From: Candidatus Undinarchaeales archaeon
GTDB taxonomy: Archaea; SpSt-1190; JASMDC01
DNA length: 64,000 nt
Direction of reading: 5' to 3'
Assembly (NCBI GenBank): GCA_030753015.1
Contig: JASMDC010000015.1
Location: 1-64,000 of the forward strand
The number at the start of each line of letters is the position of its first letter. The first letter of the stretch is position 1. Below the pieces are notes generated by a model. That model was not told the origin of the DNA and searched no databases. It was given only the letters and a program-made list of their open reading frames with translations. A program made the translations under genes and the position numbers. This document shows, piece after piece, positions 17,048 through 25,226 of this stretch.

Positions 17048-17602
17048 ATGTCGACCTTCTGCGAGTACGAGTTCCAGTGCGAGTGCGGTGCCACCTTCAA
17101 GGCGAAACTGTGGGAGAGCGTCAACGTCACCAAGGACCCGGACCTGCGCCAGCTCGTGCTCGACGGCCAGCTGAACGTGGTCACATGCCCGGAGTGCCAG
17201 GTCGCGGAGCGCATCGAAAAGGTGTTCCTCTACCACGACATGGAGCGCGGTATCCTGGCGTTCGTCTACCCGGAGGGCAAGGGGGAGGAATGGAAGTCCA
17301 AGGACGAGGACGCCATCAAGCAGGTCACGGAGTTCCTCGAGAGCCTCAGGGGCGAGGATGGCGTGTCCTCCGAGGTAAAGGTCGTGTTCGGGCTGGAGGC
17401 GTTGCGCGAGCTCGTGGCTGCCCAGGGCAACGAGCCGACCGGGGCCGCGGACAGGAAACCGATCGCAGCGCACGCCCGAGCGGTGTGCGGCTGCGGCTGC
17501 CAGGACGATGCGGAGGAGAAGCCCAAGAAGAAAGCGAAGAAGAAATCCGCGCCGAAGAAGAAGCCCGCGAAAGCGAAGAAAGGGGCCAAGAAGAAGGCCT
17601 GA
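17048..17602 (+). CDS. CpXC-domain zinc-ribbon protein with lysine-rich tail
   Basis: 184 residues from ATG 17048; TTTAAGAA lies about 27 nt upstream. The N-terminal CECG (about residue 12) and later CPEC (about 50) are arranged as in CpXC-domain proteins, a bacterial and archaeal zinc-ribbon family of unknown function. A CGCGC motif occurs near 147. The last 32 residues are almost all Lys, Ala and Pro (KPKKKAKKKSAPKKK type), like histone H1 tails, so nucleic-acid binding is inferred. The protein at 35559 has a similar tail. Confidence 0.75.
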   Translation: MSTFCEYEFQCECGATFKAKLWESVNVTKDPDLRQLVLDGQLNVVTCPECQVAERIEKVFLYHDMERGILAFVYPEGKGEEWKSKDEDAIKQVTEFLESLRGEDGVSSEVKVVFGLEALRELVAAQGNEPTGAADRKPIAAHARAVCGCGCQDDAEEKPKKKAKKKSAPKKKPAKAKKGAKKKA

Positions 17603-17653
17603 GCCTGCAGGCCTGACAGTACATTTAAATAACTCAGTCACACAGCATGCTCC

Positions 17654-18187
17654 ATGGCGGACGACGAGCCCTCTGGTCTCGACGCACTGGAGGCACAGAT
17701 CACCTCCTACACCGACCACAAATACTTCATCCCCGTGGCCCTGGTGGCGATCCTGGTGCTCTACGGAGCAAGCCTTGCATCCTACACGGGGTTGTGCGAG
17801 GTGGCCGGGATGACCGAGGCGATCTCGATCTTCGAACCGACCTCCATGCCCGAGAACTCCGCCTGCAAGTACGCGATCAAGCCCCTGCTCATCCTCACCG
17901 GCCTGCTGCTGGTGTTCGTGGTGCCCGGGTACGCCTGGACCATCGGACTGTTCGACGACGAGGAGATCGACGCCATCGAGCGGTTCACCATCGCGTTCGC
18001 GGTGTCCATCGCCCTGGTGGTGCTGTCCATCATCTACCTGAACATGCTGATGGGCATCAAGATAACCCGGCTCACCGTTATCGGTGACATCACCCTCATC
18101 ACGCTGCTGGGCCTTGCCTACTGGGGCTGGAAGCGCGAGGGCTGGTTCGGCGGGAAGGTGCCGGCGGCAAAGGCCGCGAGCGACTGA
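17654..18187 (+). CDS. DUF1616-like membrane protein
   Basis: 177 residues with four predicted membrane segments (about 26-46, 80-97, 112-135, 143-160). The stretch VPGYAWTIGLFDDEEIDAIERFTIAFAVSIALVVL follows the DUF1616 pattern (PGYxxxxxLFPxxxxxDxIERxxLSxGLS). The ATG start is 51 bp after the CpXC gene and is preceded by an own AT-rich TATA-like element (acatttaaataac), so it may be transcribed separately. Function unknown; DUF1616 proteins are common in archaeal membranes. Confidence 0.7.
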   Translation: MADDEPSGLDALEAQITSYTDHKYFIPVALVAILVLYGASLASYTGLCEVAGMTEAISIFEPTSMPENSACKYAIKPLLILTGLLLVFVVPGYAWTIGLFDDEEIDAIERFTIAFAVSIALVVLSIIYLNMLMGIKITRLTVIGDITLITLLGLAYWGWKREGWFGGKVPAAKAASD

Positions 18188-18236
18188 ACCCGTTCTTCGG
18201 ATACGGGATGTCTAATCTACTCCTGTAGGTTTGTCC

Positions 18237-18437
18237 CTATTCGCCCACTGTCGAATCGATCCAGTCGGAGCTGGGGTTCATGTTCGTGAGGGTTCCGTCG
18301 TTGCTGTCCCTGGAATCGCTCGCCGTGGACCCTGAGCCATCGTCGAGCTTGAGTAAATACGTGATGGGGAAAGAGGAGCTGTTCCTCCGACGGAGCGTCA
18401 ACTCAAGCGGTCCAGATTGAGGCCGGGAGCGCACTAC
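18237..18437 (-). pseudogene. LamG-like domain remnant downstream of the Calx-beta gene
   Basis: In the same minus-strand frame as the Calx-beta gene and after its stop (two TAG codons three codons apart), the translation contains LLKLDDGSGSTASDSRDSNDGTLTNMNPSSDWIDSTVGE. This is the characteristic start of a LamG/concanavalin-like jelly-roll domain (DEGSGxxAxDSSGNGNDGTLxN). It stops at 18237, about one quarter into such a domain. It is therefore a truncated relic, perhaps of a longer ancestral protein or a neighbouring surface gene. Confidence 0.6.
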
Positions 18438-18443
18438 CTACGG

Positions 18444-21400
18444 CTAATCGTTGTCGCTGATGTTCGCAGTCACGTCGTCCGGGTTCAAGGTGTTGTAGTC
18501 TCCATCACTACTGGAGGCAGCTCCATTAGTGATCAGGACCGTGTGCGGGTTCACCTCGACGACACCGTCGTCCACGGCAGTCACCGTCACCGTCTGCGGC
18601 GTGTTCCAGGGGTTCGGGGCCCCCGGATTGAACGTCACCGAGGACGGGTCTACGGTCGCGCCTTCGGTCTCGTCGGCCGAGGAGATGGCGATCGTGACGT
18701 CATCCGTCGGTTTACTGGTGAGGACGATCGTATAGGTGTCCGAAGTCGCACTTTCCTCGTTCACGTCGGTCGAGCCGCCCGACTCGGCTACCGTGATGCT
18801 GGCATCTTCGTCATCGGTAATCGTTGCGGTCACCTGCTGAGTACCGCTCTCGGCGGCGTTCGCTGCCGGGCCCACGGTGTCTATGTCCACGATGACCGTC
18901 TCGACATCGTCATCGTAATCGTCGTTGACACCAGTGATGGTGACCGAGTTGGACGTGGTCTGGCCCGCTGAGATGGTCAGGCTCGTGCCCGAGCGGGTGT
19001 AGTCGTCCGAGAGGGTCGCCGTCCCGGAGAACGCCAGTGTTATCGTGACCTCGGCCGCTACCTCCGTGTTCGCGGACGCGCTCACTGTAGCCGTGCCTCC
19101 GTCCTCCGCCAGCGGGGAACCCGAGAGGCTGAGGGTGATGGCAGCTACGTCGTCGTCGGTGACGCTGACCGATACGCTGCCAAGGGCATAGCCGTTGTAG
19201 TCGCTGTTGGAGCTCGTTACGGTATGGGTGATAGTGCTTATCTCGGGCGACGTCTCGTCGTCCGAGTCGTCCTCCGCCGTTACGGTCACGATCTGCGTCG
19301 AGTCCCAGTCACCCGAGTCGAAGCTGAGGGCCGTCATGGACTGGAGGTCGGCGTCGTTACCGATGGTCACGGTGACGGTCGTGTTGGGATCGCTCCCGAG
19401 GACCACGGTGTAGCTGTCGGTGGCCCCGCCCTCGGTGACGGCCGTAGAGCCGCCGGACTCGGTGAGCGTCATACTAGCGGTATCGTCGTCGGTGATGGTC
19501 ACACCCACCCCAACGAAGCCCGAACTGTACTTGGAATCGGTGCTGGAGAAACTGTTCCAGATGTAATGCTGGTGCGTCGCCGCCTCGTCGACATCATCGT
19601 CGGTGGCCGTAACGGTCACCTGCTGGCTCACGTTCCAGTTGCCCGATGTGAACGTCAGCTGGCTCATGGCCTCGTACTGCTCGTCGAAGTCGACGATGGT
19701 GATGGTCACGGTCTCGACGGGCTCGCTGGTGAGCAGGATATCGTAGTATCCGTCGCCCGTCTGTCCCTCGGCAACGTCCGTATCGGTGTCGGGCACGCTC
19801 GTGCCCGCCGAGTCGTCATCGGTGATGCTGACCGACACGGACGAGAGCGACATACCACTGTACTTGCTGTCGGTGCTTGCCACGCTGTGCGAGACCGTCC
19901 CGGTGTGCGGGTCGGTCGTCTCGTCGATGTAGTCCTTGAACGCCGTGACCGTGACGGTCTGCGTCGAGTCCCAGTCGCCGTCGGTGAAGGTCAGGCTGCT
20001 CTTGTCGGTGTACGCCTCGGTGTCATCGGTGACCGTGACGACGACATCGTAATACGGCTTGGTATCGAGCACGACAGTGTAGGTGTCGGTATCGGTGGTG
20101 CCGTCCTCGGTGACCGCGGTGGACCCGCCGGACTCTGTGAGCGTGATGCCCGAGACGTCCTCGTCATAGACCTCGGGATTGATCTGGCGCGACTGGCCGT
20201 CATATAGGGTATCGCTGCTCGCAGCGGTGTGTGTGATATGACCGTAGTGCAGTCCGTCCCCGGTCGCCTCGTCATAGTCGTCATCGACCACAGAGAAGCT
20301 CACGGTCTGGTAGTCGTCCCAGTTGCCGCCGCCGCCGCCGGTGAAGATGAGCGTCGTTGAGCTCGTGATGCTGAGCTCGGAGTGGTGGTCGACGGTCTCT
20401 GCGAGCGTGACCGTGACCGTGTCGGTGGGATCGCTGTTCATCTTGACCTTATAGGTCGTGCTCTGCGCCTGGCCCGGCACCTCGAAGACAACAGGCGTGC
20501 TGTTGTCGATGACGATGCTCGAGGAGTCGTCGTCGGTGATCGTGACCGTCGCTGACTGTCCCGCCTGGTTGTAGGCGATGTTGGAGACGCTCTGTATAGT
20601 CGCGATGACCGTCTCATCGTCCTCGTCCACCCGGTCGTGTGTGGAGGTGACGGTGATGTTCCGCTCGAGGTCGCCCTGCGGGATGGTCACCTCGTAGGCA
20701 TCGAGGCTGTAGTCGGTGCCATCTATGGCAGTACCACTGATCGTGTATACGACATGAACGTCCAGGTCGTTGTGCCCGGAGAGACGCGCGGTGATCGTGG
20801 ACGTGCCGGCGTCCTCTTCGACGGCCCCGGCGGAGACGATGAGGCTGATCGACTCTGGGTCCTGGCCGCCTTCGATCTTGCCCGAGCAGATGGCCGTCTC
20901 TGCGTGGTCGCCGATGGCGTTGAACACGTCGAAGGTGACCTTGACCTTTGCACGATACCCATTGCCGTGGTGGAGGTCAACCATCCCGGCGCCCACGTCC
21001 TCGATGGAAAGTGTGCTGATCTCGCCCTCGGACACGTTCTGTTCGAGACAGCCGCTGGTCGTGTCGCCCCCAGTGTTGTAGTAGTCGCAGTTGTAGCCGC
21101 GCTCCGTCCATGTCACGTGCACGCCTTCAGGGTACTCTACGTCGACGTTGCGAACGCGTATGGACATACCTCCACCGTTCTGGATACGGAGCTTGAAAGA
21201 GCTGTCACGGTCATCCGCGTCAGGATTGTCGACGGTGATGTCCCAGATGCCCGTCGTCCCCGTGGCACGGAACTGGTGGTCGCGGTAGTGCATCTTCTCG
21301 AATCCCACACATCCGGTCTTGCGGTACGTGGACGGATTGATGATGCCCGCCGAGTAGAGCGCGGCTCCCGCGATGACGATGATGATGAACATCCACCCGT

Positions 21401-21458
21401 AGCTCATCAGGAACTCAAGGGAGGCCTGTGCACGTTTTGTCACAGTAAATATAACCAT
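18444..21458 (-). CDS. Pilin-type signal, seven Calx-beta repeat surface protein
   Basis: Start placed at the ATG 21458 (MVIFTVTKRAQASLEF): the GTG at 21491 would lie only a few bases after the TATA box TTTTATATC. The class III signal has KRAQASLEF followed by a hydrophobic helix (FIIIVIAGAALYSAGI), the pattern cleaved by archaeal prepilin peptidase. A 180-residue Cys-containing domain follows. Then come about seven Calx-beta domains of about 100 residues, each ending in an (I/V)TDDD-like motif and several with LTESGGSTAVTE. Calx-beta domains bind calcium in adhesins and surface proteins. Adhesion or pilus-tip function is inferred. About 1004 residues. Confidence 0.85.
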   Translation of the reverse strand: MVIFTVTKRAQASLEFLMSYGWMFIIIVIAGAALYSAGIINPSTYRKTGCVGFEKMHYRDHQFRATGTTGIWDITVDNPDADDRDSSFKLRIQNGGGMSIRVRNVDVEYPEGVHVTWTERGYNCDYYNTGGDTTSGCLEQNVSEGEISTLSIEDVGAGMVDLHHGNGYRAKVKVTFDVFNAIGDHAETAICSGKIEGGQDPESISLIVSAGAVEEDAGTSTITARLSGHNDLDVHVVYTISGTAIDGTDYSLDAYEVTIPQGDLERNITVTSTHDRVDEDDETVIATIQSVSNIAYNQAGQSATVTITDDDSSSIVIDNSTPVVFEVPGQAQSTTYKVKMNSDPTDTVTVTLAETVDHHSELSITSSTTLIFTGGGGGNWDDYQTVSFSVVDDDYDEATGDGLHYGHITHTAASSDTLYDGQSRQINPEVYDEDVSGITLTESGGSTAVTEDGTTDTDTYTVVLDTKPYYDVVVTVTDDTEAYTDKSSLTFTDGDWDSTQTVTVTAFKDYIDETTDPHTGTVSHSVASTDSKYSGMSLSSVSVSITDDDSAGTSVPDTDTDVAEGQTGDGYYDILLTSEPVETVTITIVDFDEQYEAMSQLTFTSGNWNVSQQVTVTATDDDVDEAATHQHYIWNSFSSTDSKYSSGFVGVGVTITDDDTASMTLTESGGSTAVTEGGATDSYTVVLGSDPNTTVTVTIGNDADLQSMTALSFDSGDWDSTQIVTVTAEDDSDDETSPEISTITHTVTSSNSDYNGYALGSVSVSVTDDDVAAITLSLSGSPLAEDGGTATVSASANTEVAAEVTITLAFSGTATLSDDYTRSGTSLTISAGQTTSNSVTITGVNDDYDDDVETVIVDIDTVGPAANAAESGTQQVTATITDDEDASITVAESGGSTDVNEESATSDTYTIVLTSKPTDDVTIAISSADETEGATVDPSSVTFNPGAPNPWNTPQTVTVTAVDDGVVEVNPHTVLITNGAASSSDGDYNTLNPDDVTANISDND

Positions 21459-21544
21459 TGTTATATCACGCGATATTATAGAGTTCTTCACGATATAAAA
21501 CCTTTACCTGAAACGAACGCGCAACCGTCGCGCAACAATGAGAT

Positions 21545-22378
21545 TCACTCGTCGTAGATGTAGACAGAGTCAGGATAGTGCCGGATGGCACCCTTGGTCC
21601 ACCGGTTCTGGACCTCGGCCTCGATGATCGAGTTCGCGACGTCCATGGGGACGTGTGCCTTTAGCAGGCCAAGGGGCGTGTTGAGCCCCAGCGGACGGTT
21701 GGGGATAATGTGGCGGGTGGTGTCGGACGGGAGCGGCGTCCGCGCCAGCGCCATGCGCACGACCTCTTCCTTGGAGATGACCGGGCGTCGGCACAGGCAG
21801 GCGATGTCCTCGTCCCGCTCGAACACGTCCAGGCAGTAGTCGTTGGACACGGGCCGATGAGCGATCTCCCTGTCACGGATCTCGGCCATGAAAGCGCGGT
21901 CGAACACGGCCCACTGCTCCACCGAGAAATCCTTGCAGGGGAACAGAAAGGCACCCTCGCCCTTGCGGAACGCGCAGCCGAAGTACGCCTGCCGTGTCGT
22001 CAGAGCGTGGGCCGCGTCCCAGAAGTCCCTCTGCTCGGGCTTGCGTCCGCACACCTTCTTGATGATGTCCAGCAGCTCTTCCCGCTCCACGGAGAAGAAC
22101 ACCTGCGACCAGCCGAACAGCTCGATGGAGGCATCGGTATAGTCGACGAGCGATGCTACCACGCTCACGCACCCCAGCTCGCGCATAGCCTCGGCACGGT
22201 GGATGCCGTCGATGGCGATGTATTGCTCTCCGTCCTTGGTGGGGAAGACGATGATCGGATTCTTCTGGACGCCGTCCGACTCTATAATGCTGGCCAGGCT
22301 CTGTACCTTATCGGGGATGATCGCCTCGTGGAGCAGCACCGAGTCGATGGGGATGACGTGGAGCGTGGGGAGTTCCAC
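21545..22378 (-). CDS. ParB/sulfiredoxin-fold protein, SbnI/SerK-like
   Basis: 277 residues. The ParB-type nucleotide-binding motif is at about 53-70 (YIAIDGIHRAEAMRELG). A central segment with CLCRRP and the late string TTRHIIPNRPLGLNTPLGLL resemble ParB-fold proteins of the SbnI/free-serine-kinase group rather than chromosome-partitioning ParB, since no ParB DNA-binding domain is visible. A kinase role on serine is possible but not proven. It is monocistronic, between the Calx-beta gene and the next transcription unit. Confidence 0.6.
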   Translation of the reverse strand: MELPTLHVIPIDSVLLHEAIIPDKVQSLASIIESDGVQKNPIIVFPTKDGEQYIAIDGIHRAEAMRELGCVSVVASLVDYTDASIELFGWSQVFFSVEREELLDIIKKVCGRKPEQRDFWDAAHALTTRQAYFGCAFRKGEGAFLFPCKDFSVEQWAVFDRAFMAEIRDREIAHRPVSNDYCLDVFERDEDIACLCRRPVISKEEVVRMALARTPLPSDTTRHIIPNRPLGLNTPLGLLKAHVPMDVANSIIEAEVQNRWTKGAIRHYPDSVYIYDE

Positions 22379-22452
22379 GGACTGTCAATAAGGAGCGAGC
22401 TTTTTATGGCTTATCTCTTTGCGTGGGCAGGCACAGCACGTGGGCGTGCGGT

Positions 22453-22971
22453 CTAGTCCCTTGCCGGCTCGAGCATCTTCCCCCGTGCCAGGCCATCTAG
22501 CTTGATATTGAGCTGGATGTTCTCGTTTGCCATGTGCTCCATCATCGATCCAACGTCGCCGAGGATGTTCTGCATCTCAGTGATCGAGAGCACGCGGCTC
22601 TCGGGCTCGATGAGGATGACGGTGGAAGGTGTGATGTTGAGCACCATCATCATCAGCACGTCGAGGCCCCGGGCGTACACACCAACGTCACCGATCATGG
22701 AGTGGACGTTGTTTCCGATGTCCTCCACGGAGGTGTACTTGACCTCGGCCACCTCGATATGGTCCTGGGCGCGGAGCGTGGCGACGATCTTCTTCAGAGC
22801 CGCCTGGACGGTCTCGGCATCGGCCTGCTGGACCTCGTACACGAACCGGGCGTGCATCCAGCCCTTCTTCTCGATAAGCTCATCTGCTTCCTCCTCTTCC
22901 ATGAACCGGAGCTCCTTGAACTCGAGCTCCTCGTCCTCGTCCCGGTCCTCGGTCCTGTCCTCGTCAGCCAT
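22453..22971 (-). CDS. Hypothetical acidic protein coupled to amrS
   Basis: 172 residues from ATG 22971, overlapping the end of the AmrS gene by 8 bp. The N-terminus is very acidic (DEDRTEDRDEDEELEF). A conserved-looking alpha/beta segment follows (KKGWMHARFVYEVQQADAETVQAALKK), then two helices with many methionines (GLDVLMMMVLN, MQNILGDVGSMMEHMANEN). I do not recognise the family. Coupling to AmrS suggests joint expression. Confidence 0.7.
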   Translation of the reverse strand: MADEDRTEDRDEDEELEFKELRFMEEEEADELIEKKGWMHARFVYEVQQADAETVQAALKKIVATLRAQDHIEVAEVKYTSVEDIGNNVHSMIGDVGVYARGLDVLMMMVLNITPSTVILIEPESRVLSITEMQNILGDVGSMMEHMANENIQLNIKLDGLARGKMLEPARD

Positions 22972-23986
22972 TGCGCTCACCCATGATCTCGATGGCCTCA
23001 CCGCACTCGGGGCACACCCCTGTACGCGAGACCGCGTCGCTGATGATCGTGAAGCCGTACCTTTTAATAAGCAATCCCCCGCAGGCCGGGCAGTACGTGT
23101 TCTCCCCGTCGCTGCCGGGGACGTTGCCCACGTAGATGTACCGCAGTCCCGCGTCCTTTGCGATGGCCTGGGCCCGCTCCAGCGTCCCCGAGGGCGTCGC
23201 CTGCCGGTCACGGAGCTTGTAGTCGGGGTGGAACCGCGAGAAGTGGATGGCGATGCCGGCGTCGATGGCGGCCACGGCCTCGCACAGCTCCCGCAGGTCG
23301 TCGTCGCTGTCGTTGAGTCCGGGGACCACCAGGTTGGTGACCTCCACGTGCACGTCGTGCTCGCGCATCTCGCGGATGGACGCCAGCACCGCGTCGGGCC
23401 CCTTGGGCGCACCGCACCGCTCCTTGTAGAAGGCGGGCCGGATCGACTTGAGGTCCACGTTGGCGGCGTCGAGGTACGGCGCGATGGCCTGCACGGCGTC
23501 GACGGTCATGTAGCCGTTGGTGACGAACACGTTGTACAGGCCCTTCTCGTGCACGAGCCTGGCGATGTCGTAGGCGTACTCGAAGAAGATGGTGGGCTCG
23601 GAGTAAGTGTAGGCGATGCCGGCGCACCCCTCGGACTCCACCAGCTCCGCAACTTTTTCAGCGGTCACCTGGCGCGAGCCGATGTCCCCGGGATCGGCCT
23701 GGGACAGCGTCCAGTTCTGGCAGAAGCTGCACGTGAGGTTGCAACCGGCGGTGGCGAGGGAGAACACACGCGTCCCCGGGTGGAAGTTGAACAGCGGCTT
23801 CTTCTCGATGGGATCCACGGCCATGGACACCGGCCGCTCGTACGTAAGCGAGTACAGGGTGCCGTCGCGGTTCTCGCGCACCCGGCACACCCCCCGCTTC
23901 CCCGGCTTTATGTGGCACCTGTGGTTGCAGAGCGAGCAGGCGGCCACGCCGTCCTTCCCCTTCTCGTACAACATCGCCTCCTTCAT
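22964..23986 (-). CDS. amrS: AmmeMemoRadiSam system radical SAM enzyme
   Basis: 340-residue radical SAM enzyme related to pyruvate formate-lyase activase. The cluster motif GCNLTCSFCQN gives C82, C86 and C89. An N-terminal zinc-like set C17, C20, C24 and C34 and a C-terminal CPACG...CPECG ribbon are as in AmrS. The family occurs with AMMECR1 and MEMO1 proteins, which are not in this window. The substrate is unknown. It starts with ATG and heads a two-gene unit with the acidic hypothetical protein. Confidence 0.88.
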   Translation of the reverse strand: MKEAMLYEKGKDGVAACSLCNHRCHIKPGKRGVCRVRENRDGTLYSLTYERPVSMAVDPIEKKPLFNFHPGTRVFSLATAGCNLTCSFCQNWTLSQADPGDIGSRQVTAEKVAELVESEGCAGIAYTYSEPTIFFEYAYDIARLVHEKGLYNVFVTNGYMTVDAVQAIAPYLDAANVDLKSIRPAFYKERCGAPKGPDAVLASIREMREHDVHVEVTNLVVPGLNDSDDDLRELCEAVAAIDAGIAIHFSRFHPDYKLRDRQATPSGTLERAQAIAKDAGLRYIYVGNVPGSDGENTYCPACGGLLIKRYGFTIISDAVSRTGVCPECGEAIEIMGERNG

Positions 23987-24027
23987 ATGGTGTCCACCTC
24001 TGCGTGGTGTGGGTGCGGCTCACCTTC

Positions 24028-24960
24028 TTAAGGATTGCCGGCGCGCATGGGGCACCCCGGGCAGTCCTTACCGCACGCGCTCTTCCCCATCTGAGCCCGC
24101 TGTCGCTTGAGCCGGGGCACCTCGGACAGCGAGTCTTTTACCAGGTAGGGCAGGGTATCGGCGTCCATGGTACGAAGAGTGGACAGCACGCAGCCCTGGA
24201 TGGTGGCGCGCATCCCCGTCTCCTCCGCGGCTCGGGCCACGCGCATGACCAGGCCGGGAACATAGGCCACGGCGTCGAGGTCGAGACCGGCGGCGACCAG
24301 CCGGTCGCGGTTGTCGGCGTGGACGGCGCACTGGTGCACCATTACCTCGTCCATGCCGGTCCTGCGGGCGAGCTCGGTGATGGCGGGTAGCTGGTCGCTG
24401 TTGATGCCCGGCATGTCGACCACCCGTACGATGCCCCACACCCTCGACCGCCCTACAAGCGACAGCGCCTGCACGAGCTGGTCGAAGGTGTCCGCACCGC
24501 TGACGGCGGCATGGTGGGTGGGGTCTGCTGCGCTGACCGACACCATGCACAGGTCCACCAACCCCTCCAGCCGTTCCCAGAGGGCGGGAGTGAGCAGGGT
24601 GCCGTTGGTCTGGAGATCGAGCCGCACGTTACCATAGGCCTCCCGCGCTTCGCGCAGCACCGCCAGCAGTCGCTCGGGCTCCATCAGTGGCTCGCCGTAC
24701 TGGCTCACGGTGATCGCTTGGGGATCCGGCTCGCCGTAGTACCCGGGTTCTGGCAGCGTCCCCGCGTCGCCGGCCACTCGCGAGTAGCAGAACATGCACT
24801 CGTGGTTGCACTTCCCGGTGAGCTCGATGGAGGCGTGGTGGACCGGGTCGGGATTGGTGGGATCGGCGCCCTGGCACCCCTCGCAGTGGCGGCAGATGGG
24901 GAGCGCCTGGACCGCAGCCCTTAGCGCGGCTCCCGTAGTGCCCAGCGTGATGGTGGTCAC
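24028..24960 (-). CDS. Radical SAM protein with extra N- and C-terminal cysteine motifs
   Basis: 310 residues. The SAM cluster motif GKCNHECMFC lies at about 49-58, with TVSQYGEPLMEPERL after it as the GGE-like motif and LDLQTNGTLL as the beta-strand motif. A CRHCEGC motif occurs before the barrel (about 23-29) and CGKDCPGCPMR at the end, suggesting an auxiliary cluster. I cannot assign a substrate. It starts with GTG about 25 nt from a TATA box (TTTATATAG) that also fits tRNA-Phe on the other strand. Confidence 0.8.
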   Translation of the reverse strand: MTTITLGTTGAALRAAVQALPICRHCEGCQGADPTNPDPVHHASIELTGKCNHECMFCYSRVAGDAGTLPEPGYYGEPDPQAITVSQYGEPLMEPERLLAVLREAREAYGNVRLDLQTNGTLLTPALWERLEGLVDLCMVSVSAADPTHHAAVSGADTFDQLVQALSLVGRSRVWGIVRVVDMPGINSDQLPAITELARRTGMDEVMVHQCAVHADNRDRLVAAGLDLDAVAYVPGLVMRVARAAEETGMRATIQGCVLSTLRTMDADTLPYLVKDSLSEVPRLKRQRAQMGKSACGKDCPGCPMRAGNP

Positions 24961-24979
24961 TACCGGAGGCTAAAAGAAA

Positions 24980-24991
24980 TCTATATAAAGG
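24980..24991. promoter_or_regulatory. Near-symmetric TATA element between radical SAM gene and tRNA-Phe
   Basis: The sequence tctatataaag is TATA-like on both strands. It lies about 25 nt upstream of the radical SAM GTG on the minus strand and about 30 nt upstream of the tRNA on the plus strand. A shared bidirectional promoter is inferred from spacing. Confidence 0.6.
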
Positions 24992-25019
24992 AAACCACCG
25001 CACTCCGGAACGGAACCAA

Positions 25020-25133
25020 GGGGCCATAGCTCAGTCTGGGAGAGCGCCGGACTGAAGTTCCGACTTGGATCTTCCGATACCAAGATGAGGATTTGAGATC
25101 CGGGTGTCCCGGGTTCGAACCCCGGTGGCCCCA
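25020..25133 (+). tRNA. tRNA-Phe (anticodon GAA) with 40-nt intron
   Basis: Acceptor arm GGGGCCA pairs with TGGCCCC, discriminator A at 25133, no encoded CCA. The D-arm starts GCTC, the T-arm is CCGGG TTCGAAC CCCGG. The anticodon arm is CCGGA-CTGAAG...A-TCCGG, giving GAA at 25054-25056. An intron (25058-25097) interrupts between nucleotides 37 and 38, the canonical archaeal site cut by the splicing endonuclease. The intron can pair with the exons to form a bulge-helix-bulge. Confidence 0.95.
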
Positions 25134-25226
25134 CTCCGCGGGGGGCGTTTCGTCCTCCGCAACCCAGCTGCCCAGAATGACCTGCCCACGGACAACCATA
25201 TAACACAAGAACGCCATTATACTCCT

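Noticed and set aside
18417..21557. Long open frames on the plus strand across the Calx-beta gene (for example 19224-20207 and 20637-21557)
   Set aside because: They are antisense shadows caused by GC-rich repeats; no family motifs, starts or promoters, while the minus strand encodes clear Calx-beta repeats and a signal peptide.
23000..23412. N-terminal extension of the acidic protein to 23412
   Set aside because: It overlaps amrS in another frame and is arginine/serine/threonine-rich noise; ATG 22971 gives a sensible protein.
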